A stretch of 64,000 nt of DNA, taken from positions 50,727,058-50,791,057 of the forward strand of contig CAMZMU010000027.1 in the NCBI GenBank assembly GCA_947311845.1. The letters run 5' to 3'. Numbering within the stretch: the stretch's first letter is position 1; every line of letters begins with the position of its first letter. Positions 52,279 to 63,738 of this stretch are shown one piece after another. The stretch comes from Poa pratensis (Eukaryota > Streptophyta > Magnoliopsida > Poales > Poaceae). The notes below the pieces were generated by a model. It was given only the letters and a program-made list of their open reading frames with translations, had not been told where the DNA came from and searched no databases. A program made the translations under genes and the position numbers.

Positions 52279-53250
52279 TTTGGCGCCCACCTTGGGGCCT
52301 GCGGCAAAAAGTGTCATCATCAAGGGTGCTGCGTTGGAAGGCATGAAGAACCTGGTGGTAGGCCGGATCGTCATCAACATGCAAGGAGAACACATCGTTG
52401 ACGATTCTGGCTGGTGGCCAGAGTCAGATCGGCTTGAATCAGGTGATGTTATTCCAATTGGTCAGATCAATGTTTTCGTTGGCATGATATGTACAACCGG
52501 GTCTGCTAGTAATCAGGAATACGATTCTGTGTCAGGAGCTGCTACCCTTGTTCAATCTGATGGGGAAGAGTCCGTGGGGACGGCGGAGCACACGGATCTG
52601 GTGGTCAGACACGTGGAACAGTCGGTAAACCCGACACGGATCCCGGGTGATGCACCAGGCAGCGAGGACGACACGGAGTCAATCTTGGCCCTATTGGATG
52701 GAAGGTATGGATATGACCCGGAAGAAGAAGAGGAGGATCAGTTCGAGATGGAGTCAAACCTGGGCCCAATTCGCCGGGTTGCAGTTTATACCACTCCCTC
52801 GACGAATCTGGATCTGGCCTTGGGAACAGGAGGTTCTGGAGCAGCACCCCCACCAAATTTCAACGAGCAACAGCAAAGCCCGGTCCTTGAGCTGAATCAA
52901 AGGCAAGTGGACGGCGAGATTGCTTCAGTATCAGATGAAAGCGAGGGCCGGGCGCAGTACAGAAACACCTTTGGGTTCCTTAACAATCGAGCCCCTGGAG
53001 AAGTTTCGTCTAACCCGGCATCAGTGCCGGCCTATTCAACAATGGCTTGGTTTTGGACCAAACGGCGCTAACAAGGATCATCACGCCGGAGAATGCGGCA
53101 GCCCGGGCTATGGAGTTGGACACCGCGCGCAGAGCTTTGGAGCAGACCCGGCGAAACACGGAGGCATACGATGTGAGATCCTGGCTCAGGGCTTAACATA
53201 ATTGATAGAATACTCATATCAACAAGTTGCAACTTCTTTTCCGGAAGCTC

Positions 53251-53320
53251 ATCTGCATGGAACTCCGAGGTTAAGCGTGCTTGGCCCGGTGCACTCCAAG
53301 GATGGGTGACCGACCGGGAA
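53251..53320 (+). other. 5S-rRNA-like segment in the Cassandra 5' LTR
   Basis: GAACTCCGAGGTTAAGCGTG followed by CTTGG and, later, GGATGGGTGACC match the internal promoter half of plant 5S rRNA. The 5' half of a 5S gene is absent, so it is not a 5S gene. Confidence 0.9.
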
Positions 53321-53582
53321 CTGGTTGTTACAATTTGGTATCAGAGCCGACCCTCGCGGCAACACAGGCGTGTGCGGGTCAGGGGCGCGGACATGTGGAG
53401 CATGTGCCGGCACTGGGCGCACAGACGTGTACCAAGAGGGGAAGTTCTTGGACTGGGGGCTGACCGACGAGGGCGTCGGTCTTCTAAGGGGGGAAGGATG
53501 TAAGATCCTGGCTCAGGGCTTAACATGATTGATAGAATACTCATATCAACAAGTTGCAACTTCTTTTCCGGAAGCTCATCAG

Positions 53583-53652
53583 CATGGAACTCCGAGGTTA
53601 AGCGTGCTTGGCCCGGAGCACTCCAAGGATGGGTGACCGATCGGGAACTGGT
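53583..53652 (+). other. 5S-rRNA-like segment in the Cassandra 3' LTR
   Basis: Second copy of the same 5S-like block (GAACTCCGAGGTTAAGCGTG, GGATGGGTGACC), a few substitutions from the first. Confidence 0.9.
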
Positions 53653-55744
53653 TCCTGGGTGCGCACGAGTGAGGACAAAGTGCGCAGAAAAGACTAGTGT
53701 TGATCTGTGGGGCCAATCTGGAGATCCTAGAGAGCTGCCAGGGGTAACAGGCCTGGCCCGGGGTGGCCGGGGTGTTACATACGAGCAACAAGTTGCAGCA
53801 AGAGCAAGAGAGATTGAGGAAAGAGAGAATCGCCTGAGGCAAAATGAGGAGTTGTTACAAGCTCGCCAGAACGATCTAACTGTGCAACATCAGAGAAGGC
53901 ATCAGAGCCGGCTAGCTCCTGGAGAAAACGTCGTACAACCAGCAGTACTGTTTAGAACCCCAGTGGATCAACCCATTGGCGCGGTTCAAGCAGTGCCCGT
54001 AATTAGAGCAAGTGCAGAGGGAAATAGAAACATAGCAAGAGCAACTGGAAGGATGCCGGGTTTGCCCGCCGGAGGAGCCGGGGGAAATCCGGTTCACGTA
54101 GCAGCAACACCCAGATATCACACGCCAGAGGGTCACTTTTCTAACCCGGCAGACAATGTCTATGTAGCAACCTTGGCTTTGGATCGTATCCATTGGGGAA
54201 TTCACCTGCAGATTTGGAGGCTCGGCGAGCCATTGATATGTTACACACGGCCGTGGTGCAGCAAGGCCAGTATTCTAAGAACAAGAGTGCGTTGCACTCA
54301 ACACCTTACAATAGCAAACGTACCACAGTAGACACGGGGAGACGCAACCACCACAGGCCGGGCCAGCGGAGCCGGGTCAAAACAATGTTCAGCAACAAAA
54401 CCAGCAGTATCAGCCGGCTCCCGCAGTTTCAGTTGCGCAACAGATCGTGAACAGGTCAAGGGCAGGACGAGCCGCGAGTGTTAACCCGGCTCCAGTAGTA
54501 GTTCTAGCACAACAAATTGTTCAGCCTACAGTTTCTGTGAGTTCACCGGGTCCTAATCTTCAAGCTAGTGGTTCCGGGTTAGCCGGGCCCAGATGTTTAT
54601 CAGAATCAATCAGGTCAGAGCCTTTTCCTGAGAAGTTCAAAGAACCAAGCAAGGTAGCAAATTACGAGCCAAGCATGGACCCGGCCAGTTGGTTAAGCAG
54701 TTATGAGATGGCTATGTGTATTCGCAGTGCAACGGAGAATGTGTGCGCGAAGTATATGTACTTGATGATGAGTGATGGTGGAGCAAACTTGTGGTTCGAG
54801 AACTTACCTGAGAAATCGATTAACAATTGGTCAGAGCTCAAAGCAATTTTTATCAAGCACTTCTTGGGAACATGCAAGCGTTTGTTTTCGTTGGGGACCT
54901 AGATAGGTGTGTGCAGAGGAAAGGAGAGTCAACCGTCACTGGATGGGCTGGGTCACAGAGATTTTACACGCATCAGCTGGTATCGAGCCTAAAGACGCAA
55001 TTTCAACAATGGAGAAAACGTGCAAGTATACACCACTGGTTCAAAAGTTGGGGCGTTTGAAGGAGAGTCACAGGGCCAAACCCGTCTCGATGGCAGAGTT
55101 GTTGGAGGCCTGTAACAAGCATGCAGCCATGGACAAGACACAAGATGATTTTGAGGAGGAAAAAGGTAAAGGCATAGTAAATAATGGTAGGAACAACAAC
55201 AGTGGTAATAACAACTCGCATAAGAGAGGGCACAATGAGGGGAGTTCAGAGTTCGTGGCAAACACAAATACCGGGTTTCAGAGACCAGGACAGATGGAGG
55301 ATACAATGGTGGTAATAGAGGAAATAATGGTGGTTATAATGACAACAGAGGAAACAATGGAGGTTTTAGCAATTTCGGTGCACCATGTCCCATGAGTACG
55401 GAGGAAGCATTCAGAATGCCATGTCCTCGCCATAGCAGGAACGGAAGGCCGGCAAATCATTCGTTGGCTCAGTGTGCAGATCTTAACAGATGGAAAAATA
55501 ATGAGGTTCAAAGGGCACTACAAGCAGCAAATAGAGGGGGAGGACCCGGTCCAGGTTCAAGCCCGGACGCGGCCCCGCTCACAGGAGCAAACGCAACACC
55601 AACTGGCCCGCCAGCCGGGTCAACTTCTCAAAGCCAGGGCGGGTTCAATACCCAGCCTAAGCAGCTTGGTTCATATCATGTTTACACGTCCAATACCTCT
55701 AAAGAGAAAGGAAAGTAGTACAAATAGCTGTTAATGCAGTATCA

Positions 55745-56269
55745 ATGGGAACACCAAGGTATCTGAGATGGTCTGAACACACAATCACCTGGAGCAGAGT
55801 AGATCACCCGGATTGCGTGGAGCACCCGGGTATACTCGCTTTGGTCGTGGCCCCTCAAGTGGAGGGCTATGAGTTGAAAAAGGTTCTGATGGACGGAGGA
55901 AGTAGCATCAACATCTTATACTGGGAGACTTTCTTGCGCATGCGTCTCAAAAAGACTCAGTTACAGAAGACATCTACAGTTTTTCACGGTATAGTTCCAG
56001 GGAAGTCAGCAACTCCATTGGGTAAAATCACGTTAGAGGTGGCCTTTGGCGAATCTCGAGAAAATTACAGGTCTGAGTTCTTGGACTTTGAGGTGGTGGA
56101 TTTCCATAGTCCTTATCATGCGTTGTTGGGAAGGCCGGCCTATGCTAAGTTTATGGCCCGGCCCTGTTATGTGTACCTACAATTGAAGATACCGGGTCCC
56201 AGAGGGATCATCACTGTGCATGGAAAAGACAGATTGCTGCAGAGTGCGATGAGGGAGATGCGGCCATGA
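55745..56269 (+). CDS. Gypsy aspartic protease domain
   Basis: 174-residue open segment with the retropepsin-like motif VLMDGGSSINIL (catalytic Asp in DGGS) and the downstream hydrophobic block YHALLGRPAY. Processes Gag-Pol in an active element. Here it is separated from gag by frame changes and from RT by a stop at 56266-56268. Confidence 0.8.
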   Translation: MGTPRYLRWSEHTITWSRVDHPDCVEHPGILALVVAPQVEGYELKKVLMDGGSSINILYWETFLRMRLKKTQLQKTSTVFHGIVPGKSATPLGKITLEVAFGESRENYRSEFLDFEVVDFHSPYHALLGRPAYAKFMARPCYVYLQLKIPGPRGIITVHGKDRLLQSAMREMRP

Positions 56270-56593
56270 TAGAGCATGCATGTGCCAAGGAAGAGCTGAA
56301 AAACTATAGGGCAAATTTAGACCGGCAGATAATACGGTCCTGAAAAGGCCAACCACAGAAGATGACAGAGGCAAGTTCAAATCAGCTCAAGATACAAAGA
56401 TGATAGATTTCGTGGAGGGGGACTCTTCTAAGCAGTTCTCCATAGGGTCAAACTTGACTGATAAATAGGAAAGCGCGCTCATCAAGTTCATCCGTGAGAA
56501 TAGGGATGTTTTTGCATGGGCACCTAGTGACATGCCAGGTATCCCTACTGGACTTGCTGAGCACAAATTACATGTTGATCCTAGAGCTGGCCA

Positions 56594-56941
56594 GTGAAGC
56601 AGGGCATGAGAAAAATGAATGCTGAAAGGAGGAAGGCCATTGGAGAGGAGATAGCCCGGCTTTTAGAGGCTGGCTTTATCATGGAAGTTTTTCACCCAGA
56701 GTGGTTGGCTAACCCGGTTCTAGTTCTGAAGAAAAATGATGAGTGGAGGATGTGCATAGATTTCACCAGTTTGAACAAGTTCTGTCCAAAGGACCCGTTT
56801 ACTTTGCCGCGTATCGATCAAATTGTGGATGCAGTGGCTGGGAGCGAGCTCTTGTGTTTTCTGGATGCTTACTCAGGATATCATCAGATCAAGTTGAATA
56901 GAGAGGATTGGGAGAAGACCTTGTTTATTACACCCTTTGGT
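56594..56941 (+). pseudogene. Gypsy reverse transcriptase, truncated by insertion
   Basis: RT fingers/palm: EIARLLEAGFIMEV, NPVLVLKKNDEWRMCIDF, LCFLDAYSGYHQIKLN (first catalytic Asp), then TLFITPFG, where the next element interrupts. The YxDD motif is not reached. Confidence 0.9.
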
Positions 56942-59900
56942 TGTGGCGCCCCGACCCGACTGCTATACAGTGATGCTGTGTGTCACCAGTTAAGCGATAC
57001 AACCGGAGGTTACGGGTTTACCAATCCCCGGCCAAAACCTTTGGCAGGCGTTGCTGGGTACACCTCACTCCAGACAACGCAACACCCCGATTGATGCCTT
57101 AACACGGGCACAACTATCAAAGCATAATAGTAAGATCAAGACTTGTGGAACAACTGGCACATCACAGACTCTACGACACAAAAATCATATAGTTCAACTC
57201 TTATACAGAGAAAGATAGCAAATACAACCAGAGGTCACAGACCCAACAGTACAACATGCGGAAGCGAAGTGGTTGTTCTAAACAACAAGATCCAACATAT
57301 GGCCTAAGAGGCCTATAGATAAACATCACAACGCCAGCTGTTCCGGATGTCCCAAGCTGCCACCTGGGAACCCCAGACTACTCGTCGACGTCCACAAAGA
57401 ACCCACCTTCGAGGTCGGTGAAGTCCTCTCCTGAAATAAGCAAACGACGTTGAGTTCGACGAACTCGCAAGATTAAGAGCTAGTATATGCTCGATGAGGC
57501 TTTCAAAGTTAAATGGCTGTTTTGCATAAAGCTGATTTTATTTATGAAACATAACTCAATGGCATCGACTATTCAGAGTATTTTCAAAAGAGGTAAGAAG
57601 TAAACTCTTTTCTTTTGATCATCTTCAGCAGCAACCACCATCCATCACCACACCTGTCTACTAAGGCACCTCCCCGAATCACCCTCGAGGAAGTCAACCT
57701 TGCATCCTTATTAGTACCTTTAGTACTCAGGTTTTAATCATTCCGTTCAAGTTATTCTATGGTCCCTGAATCCGTCACCAAGTCGTCCTTAACCGTGGAC
57801 ACGGCTTCTCGAAAAGATTTACCCTGCAGGGGTGTACAATGTTTACCACGCGTACCGTCCGGCCCATTGCCTGCGCATTAGCTCTCTTCCTTGGAAAGCC
57901 GGCTGGGTGGGAGCGGTGTCGACTTCTCCCTCGTTAAGGACTTTCCAGGATCATCAGTGGCGGTAGGACTGCCAGGATCACATCACCCCGCCCCACGGCC
58001 ACTCATTTTCCTAATACCACAACCCTCATCTCAGTTCATACCACCATCATCACGCACGCGCAAATGAAAGCCCGAACTAGAGGACCCTGGCTAGCCCCGC
58101 TCGAGCTATTTAGTCTATGAGGGTTCCTGCAATTGCATAGGCCTCACGCATGGGTGCACGCTCGGTCTTGGCTCGAAGGGGAGAACTCGCACTTAGGCGA
58201 CGAGAACGAGACAACCCACCACATTCCATGTGGCCTCTCATCCCCGCCTTTAGACATGTTATTATATGTCACCACAACTTTCCACCATCATCCGAACATT
58301 CCACCACAGTTCCAACAATAACATATCCACCGGACGACTAAGCATTTCACTAAGCATGGCTAAGCATAGACATAGCGGATATAATTAACTCCGGCCAACA
58401 CAACAATCCTATGGATATTAGGAGGGAAACAGGTAATGGCATCGGAAAACATAATGCCTCTAATAGGATACTCTAATCCAACCAAATTGACATTTGGAAT
58501 CGCATGCAATATTATAGTGGAGAAAATATCTGCGGAAAACATAGGAGACATGCTCAGGGGGGGATTACGCTTGCCTTGTTCGACGGACTGGTAATACGGG
58601 TCGTCAGGGTATTGTGGAGAACCCCGACTGCTTGATCTATCGATGCATAAGAACACCGAAAAGAACACAATCAAATATCACTCAAGCAAACCAAATGCAA
58701 TGCACATACACATGATGACATGACAAGTTTGATGCACTGAAATTATTATACCAAATGTATCAATTTAAATGGGGTGCAAAATAATTAGATTGACAAGGGA
58801 GAAGAAAGTCCCATATTTGTTTTTAATGCTTTCCTGTGCTATGAATTCATGTAAATATGCATGTAAATGATGCTACTGATTAGGTATTGATTTGCTGAAC
58901 GTTTAGAGCCTTTCAACATCATTTTTGGAATACTTTTGAATTAACCATGAATTTCCAAAGTTGCATTTCAGTACTGCCATTTTTAGTGTTTTCAACATAC
59001 AGAGGGTTTGAATTGCTCAATTAAGTCCAAATAAAATATGGATGTGTAAAGGTTGTCAAGACCAATTTTTAGACCCTTGTTCGCTCAATTTGGAAATTCA
59101 GAGCTAAAGTTATGAATTTTCAAAGTTTGCCATTTATTCTGCATTTTCTGTAATTCATTTAAAGAGGCAAATATTTTGAGCTAACATGTGTCAAAATGAC
59201 AGAAACATGTCGAGCACACTTTCCTGAACATGTGGAAATTTGAATCACCCTAATTGGAGCATTTTTCAATTTGTTATTGATTTTAGAAGTAAAGATTTGA
59301 ATCTGCAATTCTGTTTTTAGTTTTTATTTCTCAGAAGAAAATACGCCGAAACGTTTTTCACCGCGTGGCTGGCTAGCCACAGCCACTGACTGGTGGGCCA
59401 GCGGCCACGCTGGCAGCCACGCGAGCAAGCGCGGGCCCAGCGGCTGGTTTGACCACGGTCACCTCCCGCGCGGCGACGGCGCAGACGGGCGCGCGACGGC
59501 GGCGAGGACCGACGCGTCGATCTACTGCGCGAAGGAACGCGCTACGGACGGCTACGGACTCGCACGGGCACGGGGAACACGAGTACGGCGGCGCCGCTAG
59601 CTAATGGTCGCCGGAGCGACGGAAACATCCGCGACTTGCGGCGGCCGGCGGCGGTTCAACGGTGAATCGACGAACGACGGCGAGAGAGGGAGGGAGAAGA
59701 TGTCCCCGAGGACGGCATGCTCACCCTAGACGCGTGGGAACCACCGGCGTGGACGGAGGAGGTCGAGGTTGGCGGCAATGGAGCGGCGGAGCTTCGGCCG
59801 GAGAGGAAGGAGACAGCGGCGATCTCGCGAACGCCGGCTTCCCGCCTCGATTCCTTCGACGAGGATGAAGAGGGAGACGCGGCGGAGCAGATGGTGGTGC

Positions 59901-60690
59901 TCGATCTACTCCGGGAGGCCTCAGTCGACGGCGGCAGCGACGGCGAGCTCCACTATGGCTCGGCCATGGCGGAGAGGAAGAAGGAGAGGGAGGGCGGTGG
60001 AGTGGTGTCGGGCAGAGGGAACGGGGGGGCCTGGGGGCTCTTCTAAGCGCGAGGAGGCGCGGGGAGGGGGGCCCGGCATCGCCGTGTCGCCATGGCGCGC
60101 GGCGGGTGCGGCTTGGCCGCGCCGCGCGGTCGCTACAGCGTGAAGGAGATGACCACTTTGCGAAAACCCCCTCGCCTGAATTTTTCTATTTACAAAGAAG
60201 CCCTTGGCTATTTCTTTTATAAATCCAGTAGCTTTTCCACCATTTAAATGGGGCATTTAAACAATTTATAAAAATTTGATAAAAATCATGTAGCCTCCCA
60301 ATATCATTTAGAAGCACCACAAAAATTGGTTTGGCAAAATAAAAAGTTTTGCCACACTTTTGTTCATAGTGTTTGTTTATGGCATTTTTGGTGAAACCAA
60401 AATGAATTTGCTTTTGAATTTTAAAACCAGTGCAAAGTATTCAATTCTGAACCCTTGGAACTTCCTTGACAAAATGGATTTGCATTTGTAATTGTGTTTG
60501 CCAAGAACAAGCACATTTGGAAGTGCAAGACTTGAATTTGATCGGTGACATTTCTCCCATTTGTTTTAATTTGTTTTCCTCACTTGATTTCAACTTGAGC
60601 AATAAAACAAATGATGCCATGATGCAAGTATGAGAAGCAAAAGTGAAAATTTGGTTCCCATTTTAGGTTCACAAACTTGGGGCTGTTACA
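56942..60690 (-). repeat. 3' LTR of the chromovirus, 3.7 kb
   Basis: Minus strand starts TGTAACAGCCCCAAGTTTG and ends GGGGCGCCACA. At about 3749 bp it is among the longer plant LTRs. The GC-rich section 59360-60140 gives several overlapping frames, none recognisable. Confidence 0.85.
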
Positions 60691-60726
60691 ATTCTACCCT
60701 CCTTACAGGAATCTCGTCCCGAGATT

Positions 60727-61910
60727 CTAAGGTTGCGGAAGGAAGTCGGGATACTCCTCACGAAGACTAGACTCCCTTTCCCAGGTTGCTTCATCTTCGG
60801 AATGATGAGACCACTGAATTTTGAGGAACTTGGTGGTCTTGTTTCGAGTCTTCCTTTCTGCTTCATCCAGGATACGGACAGGATGCTCGCGGTAAGTGAG
60901 GTCTGCCTGGATATCCAGTTCCTCATGATTGACTCCATGGATAGGATCCTTGAAACAACGGCGAAGTTGGGATACATGAAACACGTCATGCACATCGGGG
61001 AAGTTAGCTGGTAACTCTAATTGATAAGAAAGATCTCCCCGCTTGGCCATGACAGTGAAAGGGCCAACGTAGCGAGGGGCCAATTTTCCCTTAATTCCGA
61101 AGCGGCGAACGCCTCGGAGGGGAGAGACACGGAGGTAAGCTTTATCACCAATTTCATAGTGAACTTCCTGATGATGCTTGTCATAATAACTCTTCTGCCT
61201 AGACTGGGCAATCTTCAAATTTCTCGTATGATTCTAACTTTCTCCTCAGCTTCATTGATAATATCCGGACCAAAGAGTGCCCTCTCTCCGGTCTCGGACC
61301 AATTCAGAGGAGTGCGGCATTTTCTTCCATACAGAACCTCGAATGGGGCCATGCCCAGACTGGCTTGATAGCTGTTGTTGTAAGAGAACTCCGCGAAGGG
61401 AAGATACTTCTCCCAATCCTTGCCAAAGGAGATTACACATGCCCTGAGCATGTCTTCCAGAACTTGGTTCACCCTTTCAGTCTGACCGTCAGTTTGAGGG
61501 TGGAAAGCGGTGCTAAAGTTAACACGGGTTCCCATGGCTTGTTGGAAACTAGTCCAGAACCTGGAGGTGAACAAGCTTCCACGATCAGAGATTATCTTCT
61601 TGGGAACGCCGTGGAGTACGACGATCCTAGAAGCATACAGATCTGCCAACTTGGCGGCTGTAATGTCAACGCGAACGGGGAGGAAGTGAGCCACTTTTGA
61701 TAGGCGATCAATGATGACCCAGATGGCATCGTTTCCCTTTGGAGACTTCGGCAGGCCAGTGATGAAGTCCATACCAATTTCATCCCATTTCCACTCAGGG
61801 ACTGCAATAGGGCGAAGAGTGCCGGGAGGCCTTTGATGTTCAGCCTTTACCCGTCGACAGGTGTCGCATTCAGCAACATACTTGGCAATTTCTCGTTTCA
61901 TCGAGTCCAC
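60727..61910 (-). pseudogene. Chromovirus integrase and chromodomain
   Basis: From 61910: HHCC-region remnant CDTCRRVKAEHQRPPG, integrase core with DFITGLPKS (first Asp), IISDRGSLFTSRFW (second Asp) and FHPQTDGQTERVNQVLEDML (catalytic Glu), then YGRKCRTPLNW. After a frame step at about 61215 it continues through the Gypsy integrase C-terminus (GDKAYLRVSPLRGV, LAPRYVGPF) into a chromodomain (HPVRILDEAERKTRNKTTKFLKIQWS-like, EATWERESSLREEYP). It targets integration to chromatin in live elements. Confidence 0.92.
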
Positions 61911-62122
61911 CAGAATTGTGGTCGAAGGTCTTGGTACATTTTGGTACTACCGGGATGAATAGAGAGAGGAGATTCATGAGCTTCTTGGAGGATCAACTCC
62001 CTCAATTTTCGTTTCTTTGGCACCACCAAGCGGTCACCAAAATAAACAACTCCGGATTCATTGACAGAAAACATTTGGCCTTCCCGCTAGCAATGTTCTC
62101 CTTGATTTTCAGAATACCCTTG

Positions 62123-62464
62123 TCACGTTTGAGCTTCCTTAATCTGGTCTACAAGAGTAGATTTGATCTCCAGATTTGCAAGGTAGCCGGAGGGAACAAT
62201 TTCTAAGTTCAAACGGGAGAACTCTTCATGAAGGGCAGGTTGGGCATTTTCAATCATCAGATTGTTGCAATAGGACTTCCGACTTAGCGCGTCAGCCACG
62301 ACGTTTGCTTTGCCGGGTTGATAGTTCAGACTCACATTATAGTCCGTGATTAACTCCAACCAACGCCTTTGCCTGAGATTTAAATCTGGCTGGGTGAAAA
62401 GGTACTTCAGACTCTTGTGATCCGAGAAGATCTCGCAACGGTTACCAAACAGTATGGTCTCCAT
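62123..62464 (-). pseudogene. Chromovirus RNase H domain
   Basis: Contains [31 protein letters not shown] and [12 protein letters not shown], the conserved C-terminal half of Gypsy RNase H, then the linker towards integrase. The N-terminal half (to about 62750) is in other frames. Confidence 0.9.
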
Positions 62465-62749
62465 TGCTTCAAAGCATAGACCACCGCGGCAAGTTCTAGA
62501 TCATGAGTTGGGTATTGAGCTCATGCGGCTTAAGTTGGCGAGAAGCATAGGCCACCACATGGCCATCTTGCATTAGCACACAACCCAACCTTGTAGAGAG
62601 GCGTCACAGAAGACGACGAAATCCTTGCTTGTGTCCGGCAGGACAAGCACAGGAGCGGAGGTGAGTTTGGCTTTCAGTGTTTGGAAACTCTCTTCAGCTT
62701 CGGCCGACCATACAAACTTTTTATCCTTCTTGAGAAGGTCAGTCAGAGC

Positions 62750-63738
62750 CTTGGCTATCTTGGAGAACCTTCGATGAATCGGCGGTAGTAACCCGCCAAT
62801 CCGAGAAAGCTACGGATGTCCTTGACTGACATTGGGTCAGCCAATCCAGAATAGCTTGAATCTTGTCGGAACGACAGCCACACCATTAGCGGATATCACA
62901 TGACCAAGGAAGACAAGGTTATCCAACCAAAACTCACACTTGGAGAACTTGGCATAGAGGCGGTGTTCTCGAAGTCGTGTCAGAACCAAACGAAGATGTT
63001 CGCATGCTCTTCATCGGTTTTGGAATAGATGAGGATGTCATCAATGTAAATGACGACAAACTTGTCAAGATAATCCATGAAGATGGAGTTCATGAGCCTC
63101 ATGAAAGTAGCTGGAGCATTGTGAGAAAAGACATGACGGTATACTCATATGAGCCATAACGAGTAACAAATGCCGTCTTTGGAATATCCTCCTTTCTGAT
63201 TTTTATCTGATGGTATCCTGACCTCAGATCCATCTTGGAGAATACGGTTGCACCAGCTAACTGATCCAACAGATCATTGATGCGAGGAATAGGATACTTG
63301 TTCTTGATTGTCACCGCATTCAACGGTCTATAGTCAGAGACTAGACGAGGCACGGTAGAATCTCTTCTTGACAAAGAGTACCGGACAACCCCAAGGTGAA
63401 CTGCTAGGCTGGATGAAATCCTTCGCTAACAGCTGATCAATTTGCTCTTTCAACAGAGCCAACTCTTCCACCGGCATACGGTAGGGCTTCTTGGAAATTG
63501 GAGCAGTACCGGGAAGTAGATCTATGACAAACTCCACACTTCGGTCAGGAGGCATGCCAGGCAACTCTTCCGGGAACACATCCGGGAAGTCACACACCAC
63601 GTGTATGTCCTGGATTTCAGGAGGAGATTCGCCTTCCATAAAGCAAAGGAGAATCTCAGGTGAGTTGGGTACGATGGCGGACGGAGGTATTGATGTTGCA
63701 GGCCAATACTTCACAATGTCACCGGAAGGAGCGGTCAC
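62750..63738 (-). pseudogene. Chromovirus reverse transcriptase, frameshifted
   Basis: From 63738: PDVFPEELPGMPPDRSVEF, PISKKPYRMPVEELALLKEQ, then by frame change the palm ([34 protein letters not shown]). After another change YIDDILIYS near 63040, the catalytic YxDD. At least three frame changes. Confidence 0.9.

Larger units (their letters stand above)
53172..53779 (+). mobile_element. Cassandra TRIM retrotransposon
   Basis: 608 bp with TACGA duplicated at 53167-53171 and 53780-53784. LTRs 53172-53332 and 53499-53779 start TGTGAGATCC/TGTAAGATCC and end GTTACA. Between them is a short non-coding interior with the primer site TGGTATCAGAGC (tRNA-iMet) at 53336-53347 and a polypurine tract AAGGGGGGAAGGA before the 3' LTR. 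Each LTR carries a 5S-rRNA-like block. The 5' LTR lacks about 120 bp of its 3' half present in the 3' LTR. Non-coding; mobilised in trans. Confidence 0.95.
52300..55720 (+). pseudogene. Gypsy gag region, split by Cassandra and frameshifts
   Basis: The N-terminal part (to 53171) is acidic. After Cassandra the frame resumes with a coiled-coil-like EQQVAARAREIEERENRL. The gag core (SWLSSYEMAMCIRSATENV, GGANLWFENLPEKSINNW) lies at about 54670-54890, then a frame change, and the rest (ASAGIEPKDAISTMEKTCKY, DKTQDDFEEEKGKG) to about 55395. Arg/Asn-rich tails follow to 55718. Confidence 0.8.
51679..56941 (+). mobile_element. Gypsy LTR retrotransposon, 5' half, twice interrupted
   Basis: 5' LTR 51679-52278, primer site at 52280, gag region 52300-55720 (broken by a Cassandra TRIM), protease about 55745-56270, reverse transcriptase from 56594, cut at 56941 by the next element. 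It inserted into the CACTA TNP2-like gene. The 3' part is outside the window or lost. Several frameshifts (for example near 54900 and 55330) show it is dead. Confidence 0.88.

Noticed and set aside
53251..53320. 5S rRNA gene
   Set aside because: Only the 3' internal-promoter half matches, and it lies in a Cassandra LTR with LTR-specific flanks; no complete 120-base gene.
59662..60143. ORFs in the GC-rich patch
   Set aside because: Inside the chromovirus LTR; overlapping frames with no recognisable product.
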